Notes: generated by a model from the sequence alone, not told the origin. A stretch of 64,000 bases of DNA from Pseudomonadota bacterium (GCA_018830485.1 JAHJRQ010000012.1:62001-126000), one strand, 5' to 3'; counted from the stretch's first letter, positions 9,317 to 17,916 are shown. Made by a program: numbers and translations.

Positions 9317-9350
9317 AAAAAAAAGGAGGGCCGAAGCCCTCCTTTTTTTT
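9317..9350 (-). terminator. Intrinsic terminator between precursor peptide and maturase
   Basis: A perfect 7-bp stem GGAGGGC/GCCCTCC closes a TTCG tetraloop on the minus strand, flanked by eight A on the 5' side and eight T on the 3' side. It lies 16 bases after the peptide stop and 22 bases before the maturase ATG. It should end most transcripts after the peptide and let a minority through to the enzyme. Confidence 0.88.
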
Positions 9351-9365
9351 GTAAAGATGTGAAAT

Positions 9366-9461
9366 TTATTTTGCTGCTGCGGGTGCCCCTGCACAGCAGC
9401 CCATGGTGGCTGCAACCGTTTTGACGTCTTTTCCTTTGGCCAGAATCGTAATCTTTTTCAT
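9366..9461 (-). CDS. Putative RiPP precursor peptide, 31 aa, Cys-Cys core
   Basis: Too short for routine calling. It starts at an ATG at 9461 preceded by a strong AGGAGG site. The N-terminal half MKKITILAKGKDVKT is lysine-rich and leader-like. The C-terminal half VAATMGCCAGAPAAAK is a small-residue core with adjacent cysteines at positions 22 and 23. It is followed directly by an intrinsic terminator and then by the radical SAM/SPASM maturase gene. An 89-base gap separates it from the TonB receptor gene upstream, which could hold its own promoter. Evidence for coding: perfect ribosome site, terminator just after the stop, and the partner enzyme. The function of the mature product is unknown. 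Alternative: a small metal-binding peptide that is not modified. Confidence 0.82.
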   Translation of the reverse strand: MKKITILAKGKDVKTVAATMGCCAGAPAAAK

Positions 9462-9550
9462 ACGTCCTCCTGTGGTTGAAAAACTGCTATTGCCTCGTGA
9501 AAAGGCGGCCGATGGTGCCTAGTCTATCACAAGAAAAACGGCAAACTCCA

Positions 9551-11476
9551 TCAAAATTTGAACATCGCTCCCACCTCTACCCAGCGATCTGGGTTAGGAT
9601 AGTCAACATCCCACATCTGGTTGCCGTTGAAGATATTGTGCGCCTTGAGAAAGAGATCGCCGCGGCAGGCCGACAGAGAAAAATCCCTGCTGAGCATGGC
9701 ATCCCAAAGCATATCGTCGCTGTCGTGGGTGTCGTTTTGCATATCTTCATTATACCAGATGTAGTTGCCGGCCAGCTCGGCGCGGATACCGGAAGGTTTG
9801 TGCCGGTATCCGAATATCAGGTTTGCGCTGTAGGTCTCGTCGCCTTCAAGATTTGTCGAGCCGTCGCCCATGCTGTCTTCCGTGGTATAGGTGAAGTTGG
9901 TGCGCAGAGACAGGCCGTGGAATTCCCTGGTCCGGAGGTCGAGATCAAAGCCCTGCCGGCGAACCTTTCCCTCGTTGGTAAAAGGGCTTGATGCGGTTTG
10001 CCAGGCATCATCGACATCAAGATAAAAGACGGAGAGCTTGCTGGTCAGGTAAGGGATGCGGAAGGTCTCAACCCCGGCCTGGTACGCCCAGATGATCTCC
10101 GGTTTCAGGTCGGGGTTTGCGTATGACGTGACAGAATAGGGTGCGGAGAAGCCACGGGCCACCGAGGCGCGCAGCAGGGTGTCGTCGGCCACCTGATAGG
10201 TGGCGCCAAGGGAGGGGCTGACAAACTCGTCGGAATTGGAATGGTAGTCGTAACGCAGGCCCGGGGTGATGGAAAACTTGCCATACACATAGGTGGCGTT
10301 GGTATAGATACCACGCCGCTCTTCCTTGAGCGGGTCGTTGATTGTGGTTGAGGGGCCCCATAGAACGCCCAGCCCTGTCTTGGAATCGATTTCGCTTCTG
10401 TTTGATTCAACACCGAGGTTGGCGGTAATGGCCTCCCCTGTCCAGTTTAAAGCGCCGCTGACGCTGGTATTGACATCCTTCCAGTTCTCCATGTAGATAA
10501 AATCGCCTTTAGGCCCCCCTGATCCCGTGCCCAAGGAACGCCAGTCATTGGTGAAATCATTTTCATAGCGTTGGACTGCAAGGTGCAGGTTGAGCCGGTC
10601 GGTGAAGCGGGTATCAAAGTAGAGGGTACCCCAGAGGTTGTCATTGCTGACGTCATCGTATATGTCGAGGGTTGGGATGCCCCAAGCATCACGCCAGTCA
10701 AGGGCTTTAAAGGAAGGATTGCTGGTGCCGCCGCTTGCTACCAGGGTTGAATTGTGGGGCAAATTGACCTGCATCTTGCCGTAAACGGCGTTGCGCTCGG
10801 AGTAGCGATCATTCTTCAGGCCGTCGGAGTCGATGTTGCCAGCATAGACAAAATACCCGTTTTTTTCATTGCCGCCGGCCAGATCGGCAGCCAGCTCCCG
10901 GGTGTTGGCTTCGCCATAGCTTATATTGACGTTGCCGGTCGGAATCCTGGATTTGCCCGCATCCTTGGTGATGATGTTGACCACCCCTCCGAGCGCTGAC
11001 CCCCAAACCGAAGAGGCCGGGCCTTTGATGATCTCGATGCGTTTGATGATGCCCACCGGTATAAAGTTGGGGATGGCAAAGCCGTTTGAGTTGAGATTGA
11101 CCCGGACGCCGTCCAAAAGCATCAACATCTGGTGCCGTTGAGCGCCAAGAGGGTATAGCTGTTCATCGCCGAGTATTTCGCGGCCGCTGAAAGGCACCAA
11201 CATTCCGGATTCGCGGCTGATGATTTCGGCCACCGAATGCGCGTGCATCGCCTCGATCTCTTCCGCCGTGATGATGGAAACGTTCTCCGCCACCTGACGC
11301 AAGGGTTTTGGCGCGCGGGTGGCGACCTCCACCATCTGGGAGTCGTCGAAATACATGGACATGGGGGCCTGGGTTTCGGTCGGTTCGGCACCGCTGCTCA
11401 GGGTGGGCAGCAGAGCGAGGAGAAAAACAGCGGTTCCGGCGGAGGTGCGACTACAGAAAAAATACGGATGCGGCAT
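9551..11476 (-). CDS. TonB-dependent outer-membrane receptor
   Basis: A 641-aa receptor with a signal peptide (AVFLLALLPTLSSGA), an N-terminal plug domain (about residues 50-165; VATRAPKPLRQVAENVSIIT, VPFSGREI, LMLLDGVRVNLNS, IKRIEIIKGPASSVWGSAL, GGVVNIITKD) and a C-terminal 22-strand barrel ending in aromatic VGAMFKF. It resembles the cobalamin/siderophore group, but no cobalamin riboswitch is visible upstream. It lies on the same strand just before the precursor peptide and maturase, and diverges from a binding-protein/kinase operon. The ligand is unknown; import of a metal complex, or export or import of the modified peptide, is speculation. Confidence 0.9.
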   Translation of the reverse strand: MPHPYFFCSRTSAGTAVFLLALLPTLSSGAEPTETQAPMSMYFDDSQMVEVATRAPKPLRQVAENVSIITAEEIEAMHAHSVAEIISRESGMLVPFSGREILGDEQLYPLGAQRHQMLMLLDGVRVNLNSNGFAIPNFIPVGIIKRIEIIKGPASSVWGSALGGVVNIITKDAGKSRIPTGNVNISYGEANTRELAADLAGGNEKNGYFVYAGNIDSDGLKNDRYSERNAVYGKMQVNLPHNSTLVASGGTSNPSFKALDWRDAWGIPTLDIYDDVSNDNLWGTLYFDTRFTDRLNLHLAVQRYENDFTNDWRSLGTGSGGPKGDFIYMENWKDVNTSVSGALNWTGEAITANLGVESNRSEIDSKTGLGVLWGPSTTINDPLKEERRGIYTNATYVYGKFSITPGLRYDYHSNSDEFVSPSLGATYQVADDTLLRASVARGFSAPYSVTSYANPDLKPEIIWAYQAGVETFRIPYLTSKLSVFYLDVDDAWQTASSPFTNEGKVRRQGFDLDLRTREFHGLSLRTNFTYTTEDSMGDGSTNLEGDETYSANLIFGYRHKPSGIRAELAGNYIWYNEDMQNDTHDSDDMLWDAMLSRDFSLSACRGDLFLKAHNIFNGNQMWDVDYPNPDRWVEVGAMFKF

Positions 11477-11686
11477 GCTGATCTCCCAGGTAATAAATCA
11501 AATATTACGCATGATCCTAAACGGTTATATGCGCTCTGTCAGTCCCCCCCGGGTTACAGGCAGCCTCTCTTCATGCAGGAAGGCCTTATCTCAGCCTTGC
11601 GCAATGGCGCACAAGGTTCTACGATTTATGATAGGTTGTTTCGTGTCGGAAAGATTTCCCCTTTTCTTTACGGGTTTGATGCGTCG

Positions 11687-12625
11687 GTGAAAAAGTGCGT
11701 CCCTCTCATAACCATGCTGCTTGTGGCCCTTGCTGTTCCCGCCTGGGCGCTGGACTGCGTCCTGCTCCAGTCTTCGCCGCTCAAACCCTATGAGGAGGCC
11801 CGCCAGGGTTTTGAAAAGGTCTGGCTCGCCCAGCCTTCGGCCACGGGGCCGAAAAGCATCAGCGGCAACACCGTAACACAGATTTTGCTGTCCGAGCAAC
11901 AGACAACCAGTGGTTTTTCCCTGAAAAAACAGTTGCAGAATGCCCGGCTGGTGGTGGCCATAGGGGATCAGGCCGTGGAGTTCGTTAAGGATCTGCGGGA
12001 GGTGCCTGTGGTCTATCTGCTGGCGCCCTCGGCCGCTTTCCTGCCCAAAAACTTCATCGGCATCGAGATGCGCATCCAGCCTTCTCGCCAGATGGCCGCA
12101 ATCAACAAGGCGCTGCCCAAGGTCCGCTCCATCGGGGTTCTCTACAATCCCGGCCAATCCGGCCAGTGGGTGCAGGAGGCGCTGCTCTCGCCGGTGGCTT
12201 CGGTGCAGACCCTGCTTTTCAAGAAGTTCGACAGCCAGACCAGTCTGCCCGGGGCGCTCCAGGAGATGGCAGGCGCGGTCGACGCCTACTGGCTGCTGCC
12301 GGATCCCCAGCTCACCGCGCCTCAGGTCTTGGGCAGCCTGCTGGAGTTCTCAATGAAACACCGCATTCCCATCATCAGCTTTTCGGAGAAGTACCTGGCG
12401 CCGGGCGCCGCCATGGCGGTGACCTTCGACACCGTTGACATGGGCGCCCAGGCCGCCGAGCTTGGCGCCAGGATTGCCCGAGACGGCCTGAGCGGAGACA
12501 TCCCCCCTCTCACCCCGCCCCGCAAGGTCAGAGTGGTGGCCAACCCCACGGTGCTTGAACGGCTGGGTGTTCCTTATGCCCCCAAAGGTATCGACGCCAC
12601 CTACATCCCGGAGGGTGGACGATGA
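11687..12625 (+). CDS. Periplasmic ABC-type substrate-binding protein, sensor-associated (PF04392-like)
   Basis: A ~312-aa exported protein. The start taken is GTG 11687, giving signal peptide VKKCVPLITMLLVALAVPAW; ATG 11711 is the alternative. The body matches the TrpX/PF04392 family: LVVAIGDQAVEFVKDLREVP, GIEMRIQPSRQMAAINKALP, SIGVLYNPGQSG, AVDAYWLLPDPQLTAPQ and FDTVDMGAQAAELGARIARD. No permease or ATPase follows. Instead its last codons overlap a histidine kinase gene (ATGA), so it probably presents a ligand to that kinase. Divergent from the TonB receptor gene with a ~210-base shared upstream region. Confidence 0.82.
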   Translation: MKKCVPLITMLLVALAVPAWALDCVLLQSSPLKPYEEARQGFEKVWLAQPSATGPKSISGNTVTQILLSEQQTTSGFSLKKQLQNARLVVAIGDQAVEFVKDLREVPVVYLLAPSAAFLPKNFIGIEMRIQPSRQMAAINKALPKVRSIGVLYNPGQSGQWVQEALLSPVASVQTLLFKKFDSQTSLPGALQEMAGAVDAYWLLPDPQLTAPQVLGSLLEFSMKHRIPIISFSEKYLAPGAAMAVTFDTVDMGAQAAELGARIARDGLSGDIPPLTPPRKVRVVANPTVLERLGVPYAPKGIDATYIPEGGR

Positions 12626-14343
12626 GTTTCCCGGTCCTGCACTGGATGAAGAAAAAAATTCGGCTCCCCAGGGGCTATCGCCTGAAGCTGTTCCTTACCT
12701 TTCTGGGGGTCCTGGTCCTCTGCGGCACCGCCCTGATTGTGCTTTTCGGCCAGATACAGAGACAAACCCTGCTGGAGGAGACATACAACAAGGGGAACTT
12801 CGTTTCCACGATCCTGGCCCGCAACCTGGAAATCCCGCTTTTTTTCATGAACACGGAGCAGATCAGCGCCAATGTGGAGGCCATCTTCGGGGCAACCGAT
12901 CTGGTGTCCGTGTTCATCTACGACAGGGAGGGCAAGCGGATCTTTTCCCATTTTGCGCCCCAGGCGGAAGGAATCGCTCCCCGGTTGGAGGAAATGGGCG
13001 GTCTTGGCCAAATCATGGCGGAACACTTAGCCGCCGATGGATATTATCCCAACCCCCGCTGGCGACAGGAGCACTATTTCGTGTTCTCTAAGCGGATCAG
13101 CACTGCCGGTTACTCTCGCGATCAGACCTCCCTCTATTTCGACACCGGCAAGGTGGAGCAGCGCCAGGTCACCGACCTTGGCGGGGTGCAGATCGTTTTC
13201 AGCCGGGCCCAATACACACAGGGCATGGAACGGATCATCCGGCATGTCTTGCTGCTCTTTCTCTTCTTTCTGCCCATTTCCCTGTTTACCGCCGTGATGC
13301 TGACGCGGGACGTGGTCAGGCCGTTGCGCGCCCTGGTCGAAACCCTGAGCATCCGGCTGGGGATAACAGAAGAAGAAGAAGAAGAAGAAGAAGAGAAGGC
13401 AACCGATGAACTCGGCCAGCTCGACATCCGCATGAAGCAACTGGTCACCCGGCTCGAGCAATCCTTCGACACCATCGCCCTGATGAACGAAGGACTTGAG
13501 GAAAAAGTCGCCGCCCGCACCGCCGAACTCACCAGGGCCATGCAGGAGCTCAAGGAGGCTCAAGCCTTGCTGGTGCAGTCCGAGAAGATGGGCGCCATGG
13601 GGCAACTGGTCGCCGGGGTGGCCCACGAGGTCAACAACACCACCAATTTCATCACCGGCGCCCTGCCGCCTCTTGGAAAACGGCTGGACGAGCTGCGCCG
13701 GATTCTGGACGGGTTGGGGAAGCAATGCTGCCCGGATGCTTCCAGGGTGGCTGAGTTGATGCAGAGCATCGACCTGCTCATGGGCAATGTCCGGGAAGGG
13801 GCGCGGCGGACCAGCAAGATCGTCTCCGATCTTAAAAATTTTTCCCGCCCGGACAACGATCTTGCCCGCCCCATAGACATCAATCATTGCCTGGAAAGCA
13901 CCCTGGCTCTGGCCTTGCCCGAGTATCGGCACCGGCTGGAGGTGATCAGGGAGTTCGCGGATGATTTGCCGCCGGTGCCCGGCTCCCAGGGGCAGCTCTG
14001 CCAGGTATTCATGAACCTGATCATCAACGCGGTTCATGCACAACCGGACAAGGGTTTCCTGCTGATCCGCACCTTCAGCACGGAGGATGGCGTGCATGTG
14101 GTGTTTGCGGACAAGGGGGCGGGGATTCCCAAGAACATCCAGGAAAAGATTTTCGAGCCGTTTTTTACCACCAAGGAGGTCGGCAAGGGCACCGGACTGG
14201 GGCTGAGCGTCTCCTTTGGCATTATCAGCAGGCACCGGGGCAGAATATTGATGCGCAGCGAACCCGGCCAGGGAGCTGAGTTCGAGGTGATCCTCCCAAC
14301 AGGGCAAGAACCGATCATGGCACAACACGAGGAGCATAAATGA
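12622..14343 (+). CDS. Membrane sensor histidine kinase with poly-Glu run
   Basis: A 573-aa kinase. One membrane helix lies near residues 25-45, then a ~150-aa periplasmic sensor domain, a second helix (LLLFLFFLPISLFTAVML) and a HAMP-like linker. At residues 250-258 nine Glu follow GIT, encoded by eight GAA and one GAG. A coiled coil (EEKVAARTAELTRAMQELKE) leads to the phosphoacceptor His335 in GVAHEVNNTTNF. The ATPase domain has FMNLIINAVHAQ (N box), DKGAGIPKNI and GKGTGLGLSVSFGI. It overlaps the binding-protein gene and the first response regulator gene, so the four genes form one signalling operon. Confidence 0.93.
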   Translation: MSFPVLHWMKKKIRLPRGYRLKLFLTFLGVLVLCGTALIVLFGQIQRQTLLEETYNKGNFVSTILARNLEIPLFFMNTEQISANVEAIFGATDLVSVFIYDREGKRIFSHFAPQAEGIAPRLEEMGGLGQIMAEHLAADGYYPNPRWRQEHYFVFSKRISTAGYSRDQTSLYFDTGKVEQRQVTDLGGVQIVFSRAQYTQGMERIIRHVLLLFLFFLPISLFTAVMLTRDVVRPLRALVETLSIRLGITEEEEEEEEEKATDELGQLDIRMKQLVTRLEQSFDTIALMNEGLEEKVAARTAELTRAMQELKEAQALLVQSEKMGAMGQLVAGVAHEVNNTTNFITGALPPLGKRLDELRRILDGLGKQCCPDASRVAELMQSIDLLMGNVREGARRTSKIVSDLKNFSRPDNDLARPIDINHCLESTLALALPEYRHRLEVIREFADDLPPVPGSQGQLCQVFMNLIINAVHAQPDKGFLLIRTFSTEDGVHVVFADKGAGIPKNIQEKIFEPFFTTKEVGKGTGLGLSVSFGIISRHRGRILMRSEPGQGAEFEVILPTGQEPIMAQHEEHK

Positions 14344-14807
14344 TGAATGCAAAAAAAGGGCGGGTGCTGTATGTGGACGACGAGGAAATCAATCTGGTCA
14401 ATTTTCGGGAGACTCTGTGTGACGAGTTCGAGATATTCCTTGCCGGGTCCGGCAAGGAGGCGTTGGCCCTTCTTGCCCGGGAGGGGGAAATGGCCCTGGT
14501 GGTCTCCGACCAGCGGATGCCTGGGATGACCGGCATCGAGCTGCTGAGCAAGGTTCGGGAAGCATACCCGGACACCATCCGGATGATCATCAGCGCCTAC
14601 ACCGAAATCCATGAACTGATCGATGCCATCAACAAAGCGGAGGTGTACCGGTATTTCGTCAAGCCCTGGAAGGAAGACCAATTGCGGCTCACCATCGGCA
14701 ACGCGGTGGGCACCTATGCCCTGGGCCAGGAGATCAAGCAGTTTGTCGAACAGGGAAGAAAACAGATGGCAGAGCGCATGCGGAGCCTGGAGGGAGAGAA
14801 AGGATGA
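14340..14807 (+). CDS. Single-domain-type response regulator (RpfG-like receiver)
   Basis: A 155-aa protein. The receiver domain occupies residues ~9-125: acidic pocket VDDEE, phosphoacceptor Asp in LVVSDQRMPGMTG, and the conserved Lys in YRYFVKPWKEDQL. A short helical tail follows, with no DNA-binding or enzymatic output domain, so it may act by protein contact or as a phosphate shuttle. The start ATG overlaps the kinase stop, and its own end overlaps the next regulator by four bases. Confidence 0.92.
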   Translation: MMNAKKGRVLYVDDEEINLVNFRETLCDEFEIFLAGSGKEALALLAREGEMALVVSDQRMPGMTGIELLSKVREAYPDTIRMIISAYTEIHELIDAINKAEVYRYFVKPWKEDQLRLTIGNAVGTYALGQEIKQFVEQGRKQMAERMRSLEGEKG

Positions 14808-15466
14808 GCCGGCCTCGCTTGCTGTTCATCGACGACGAGGAAATCAACCGGAGTAACTTCCAGGAGACCTTTGGGGATGAGTATGAGATTCTGCTGGCCG
14901 GTTCCGGGGAGGAGGCCTTGGAGATCATGGCCCGGGAAAGCGCCCTCGCCCTGATCCTTTCCGACCAGCGGATGCCGGGGATTTCCGGGGCCGAGGTGCT
15001 GGCCCGGGCCCGCGAGCTGGCGCCCAAGGCGGAACGGATTATGATCACCGGCTATTGCGAACCCGACGACATCATGGCCGCCATCAACCAGGGGCAGGTA
15101 TACCGGTATATCCTCAAGCCCTGGACCAGCGGAGAGCTGCGCATCGCCATTATCCATGCGGTGGAGCGGCATCAGCTCAAAGAGGAAAACCTGGCCCTGC
15201 TCTTAGCCCTGGAGAAAAAGAACGCCGAACTGGAGGAGCTGGTCCGGGCCCGGACCATGGAGTTGAAGAATCTCCAAAGCCTGCTGCCCATCTGCTCCTA
15301 TTGCCGGAAGATCCGTGACGACAGGAATGCCTGGCACGGGCTGGAGGAATATTTGCTCCAGCATACCGACATCCTTTTCACCCACGGCATCTGCCCGCAC
15401 TGCTACGACAAGGCGATAGCGGAAAACATGCTTCTGCTCGGCGAGTTGAAGAGCAAGGGGAAATAA
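14804..15466 (+). CDS. Response regulator with C-terminal Cys-rich (zinc-finger-like) module
   Basis: A 220-aa protein. The receiver (LLFIDDEEINRSNFQETFGD, LILSDQRMPGISG, YRYILKPWTSGEL) closely resembles the preceding gene and is probably a tandem duplicate. After a coiled coil (ALEKKNAELEELVRARTMEL) comes a C-terminal module with ICSYCRKIRDDRNAWHGLEE and THGICPHCYDK. This CxxC...CxxC pattern is common at the ends of regulators and kinases in this group and probably binds a metal; its output is unknown. Last gene of the sensor operon. Confidence 0.9.
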   Translation: MSRPRLLFIDDEEINRSNFQETFGDEYEILLAGSGEEALEIMARESALALILSDQRMPGISGAEVLARARELAPKAERIMITGYCEPDDIMAAINQGQVYRYILKPWTSGELRIAIIHAVERHQLKEENLALLLALEKKNAELEELVRARTMELKNLQSLLPICSYCRKIRDDRNAWHGLEEYLLQHTDILFTHGICPHCYDKAIAENMLLLGELKSKGK

Positions 15467-15478
15467 CTTCTTTTTTGT

Positions 15479-15509
15479 ATATCCCCCTCTGGGTCAAAGG
15501 GGGGGATAT
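15479..15509. repeat. Short palindrome between convergent genes (CCCTCCCCC family fragment)
   Basis: ATATCCCCCTCT and its near-inverse AAGGGGGGGATAT around GGGTCA form a hairpin between the response regulator and lpxB 3' ends, with a T-rich stretch on the left side that could serve minus-strand termination. Its sequence resembles the larger CCCTCCCCC repeats at 42502, 46559, 53887 and 59420. It overlaps the last codons of lpxB. Confidence 0.5.
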
Positions 15510-16675
15510 GAGTGGCGTTGTGTGGTCCGGGCCAGGTCCAAAGCCAACCGTGCGGTCCGGGCCGAGGCCCCTGCCCCGCCCAGTTTTTGCCGGACCTCGG
15601 CCAAACCCGCCAGCATGCGGCTGCGTTCCGGTTGGTTCACGATAAGACGCATGGTGGCGGTGGCGATTTTTTCCGGCACCGCCTGATCCTGCAGCAGCTC
15701 CTCCACCACCTCCCGGTCCGACACCAGATTGACCAGCGAGGCGTAGCGAACCTTGATCAAACGTCGGCCCAGAAAATAGGTGAGCGGCGAAACCCGGTAG
15801 GAAATGACCATGGGCACGTTCAGGATGGCAAGCTCCAGGGAAACCGTGCCCGAGGCAGCCATTACCGCATCGCAGGCGCCCATGAGGTCGTAGCGGTTCT
15901 CCCGCACCACCCGCACCTCTACCCCCGCATCCGCCAAGCCGTTGGCCAGCAGATCCTCCTCGTCCAGGGTGGGGGCCAGGGGCAGGACAAAGACCGGTTT
16001 GGGGGGCATCTGATCCTGCATCAGTTTTGCCGCTGCCAAAAAGATTGGGAGCATCACGGATATCTCCCGTTTCCGGCTGCCTGGTAGAATCCCTATTACC
16101 GTGCTGTCCTGGGCAATGCCCAGGGAGTGCAAGAACTCCGTCCGGGGTATGGCGGCGCGCACCGTATCCATGAGGGGGTGCCCTACATACTCAACCTCCA
16201 TCCCGTGCTTGTGGTAGAAAGCCTTTTCAAAGGGGAGGATCACCGCCAGCCGGTTCACCCGTTCCCGAATGGTTTTCACCCTGCCGGAGCGCCAGGCCCA
16301 GACCTGGGGGCTGATGTAGTAGAACACCGGGATGCCGAGCCGCTTGGCTTTTTTGGCCAGGATCAGGTTGAAGTCGGGGTAGTCGATGAGGATCAACAGG
16401 TCGGGCGGCTGCTCCCGCAGCCGTTTTTCCAGGGAGCGCATGGCCTCGCGGATGAAACGGAAATGGCTGATGACCTCGACAATGCCCACCACGGCCAGCC
16501 GGGAGGCGTCGTACAGAATCTCCACGCCCTGGCGCGTCAGTTCCGGGCCGCCGATGCCGCAGATCTGCGCCCCGGGTGCCTGCTCCTTGAGGGCGGCGAT
16601 AAGCCGGGCCCCGTGCATGTCGCCGGAGGCCTCGCCGGCAACAATCATGATCCGGGGCGGGTTTAGGGCCGGCAT
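15494..16675 (-). CDS. lpxB: Lipid-A-disaccharide synthase
   Basis: A 393-aa peripheral membrane glycosyltransferase joining UDP-2,3-diacylglucosamine and lipid X in lipid A synthesis. Motifs: IMIVAGEASGDMHGARLI at the N-terminus, LLILIDYPDFNLILAKKAKR, GIPVFYYISPQVWAWRSGRV, VEYVGHPLMD and the C-terminal GILPGSRKREI and AASGTVSLELAIL. The start was placed 13 bases after the stop of the Gfo/Idh/MocA gene; a longer frame upstream overlaps that gene and is unlikely. Shows that the organism makes LPS. Confidence 0.95.
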   Translation of the reverse strand: MPALNPPRIMIVAGEASGDMHGARLIAALKEQAPGAQICGIGGPELTRQGVEILYDASRLAVVGIVEVISHFRFIREAMRSLEKRLREQPPDLLILIDYPDFNLILAKKAKRLGIPVFYYISPQVWAWRSGRVKTIRERVNRLAVILPFEKAFYHKHGMEVEYVGHPLMDTVRAAIPRTEFLHSLGIAQDSTVIGILPGSRKREISVMLPIFLAAAKLMQDQMPPKPVFVLPLAPTLDEEDLLANGLADAGVEVRVVRENRYDLMGACDAVMAASGTVSLELAILNVPMVISYRVSPLTYFLGRRLIKVRYASLVNLVSDREVVEELLQDQAVPEKIATATMRLIVNQPERSRMLAGLAEVRQKLGGAGASARTARLALDLARTTQRHSYPPL

Positions 16676-16688
16676 GTTTTTGTTTGTC

Positions 16689-17657
16689 TCAGACACTGAA
16701 GAGCTGGGGATGGGCTGCGACATGTTCCTTGATCCTGGCCATGATCTCCTGGGCCACGGCCAGGGCCAAGCGCCCTTCCCTGCCCGAGACCATCGGCTGG
16801 GTCCGGTTGCGGACATTCTTGACAAAATCGGCGAGCTCCATCTCCAGGGCATCCTGGTGCAGGTAGCAGGAAGAGATAACTTCCTCCCGGGGCATGGAGT
16901 TGGCGTCCAGTTCCTTGCCGGGCTTGATCACGGTGATCTCCTTCTTGCCGTAATCAACCGCCAGAAATGAATGGGGCTGGAACACGCGGAGCCGGCGGAT
17001 GTTTTCCCGCGAAACGCGGCTCACCGTGAGATTGGCGGTGCAGCCGTTCTCGAAGATCAGCCGGACATTGGCGATGTCCGTGGTCTTGGTGAACACCGGC
17101 ATGCCCACCGGGTGCATGGAGGCGATGGGCGATTTGACCAAGCTTAAGACAATGTCGATGTCGTGGATCATCAGGTCGAGGACCACGTCGACATCAAGGC
17201 CCCGTGGCTTGAAGACATGGATCCGGTGCGACTCGATGAAAAGGGGCTGGGTGAGATGTTCGGCCATGGCCAGGATAGCCGGGTTGTACCGTTCGATATG
17301 GCCCACCTGGAGGATAAGTCCCTTCTCCCCGGCCAGGGCGATGAGTTCATCCGCCTCGGCCAGGGTTGTGGTCATGGGCTTTTCCAGCATCACATCCTTT
17401 CCGGCGAGAAGGCATCTTCTTGCCACCTCGTGGTGCAGGCTGGTGGGCACCACGACGCTCACCGCCTCGACCTGGTCGAGCAGCGCCTGATAATCGCCGA
17501 AGGCGGTGGTGTTGCATGCCTTGGCAACCTCGGCTGCATAGGCCGGATTGACATCCGCCACCCCCACCAGCTCCACCTCCGGGTTTGCCATGTATTTTTG
17601 GGCGTGAAATTTGCCGAGATACCCTACCCCGATAACCCCGATGCGTGTCTGTGCCAT
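16689..17657 (-). CDS. Gfo/Idh/MocA-family NAD(P)-dependent oxidoreductase
   Basis: A 322-aa sugar dehydrogenase-like protein. The Rossmann motif is IGVIGVGYLGKFHAQKYM, the family EKP motif is DVMLEKPMTTTLAEAD and the catalytic region is DLMIHDIDIVLSLV. It is directly upstream of lpxB, as in many Desulfobacterota. The context suggests lipid A or nucleotide-sugar work; a GnnA-like 3-oxidation of UDP-GlcNAc is one possibility, but no GnnB aminotransferase is nearby. The start at 17657 fits the family; the longer frame adds 26 non-conserved residues. Confidence 0.85.
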   Translation of the reverse strand: MAQTRIGVIGVGYLGKFHAQKYMANPEVELVGVADVNPAYAAEVAKACNTTAFGDYQALLDQVEAVSVVVPTSLHHEVARRCLLAGKDVMLEKPMTTTLAEADELIALAGEKGLILQVGHIERYNPAILAMAEHLTQPLFIESHRIHVFKPRGLDVDVVLDLMIHDIDIVLSLVKSPIASMHPVGMPVFTKTTDIANVRLIFENGCTANLTVSRVSRENIRRLRVFQPHSFLAVDYGKKEITVIKPGKELDANSMPREEVISSCYLHQDALEMELADFVKNVRNRTQPMVSGREGRLALAVAQEIMARIKEHVAAHPQLFSV

Positions 17658-17916
17658 ATGGTATGCCCGCCTGTTCGCTTGAATTTTCTGAGAAATTACG
17701 CCATTGCGGGGAAACTGGCAAGGTAAAAGGCTCAAGGGTAAAGGTCAAAAAACAGGCATTCCTCCTTGCGCCTTTGGCCTTGAACCTTTCACCTTTTATC
17801 TAAGTATGCTACTATCCCATTGATGTATTGGCGAACTGCCAGGCCCTGGTTTCCGTTTCAGTTCGTATCTCTTCCAGCCATATGACGGCCGTCATCGGCC
17901 CAGCCATCAATATTAT

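Noticed and set aside
11560-11625. On the minus strand upstream of the TonB gene, a hairpin followed by GGCTGAGATAA resembles the TPP riboswitch core
   Set aside because: The flanking P2 strands and the second conserved half (ACCTGAT...GCGTAGGGA) are absent, so it is most likely chance.
11477-11686. Search for a cobalamin riboswitch before the TonB receptor
   Set aside because: No B12-box-like or other conserved core elements could be found on the minus strand.
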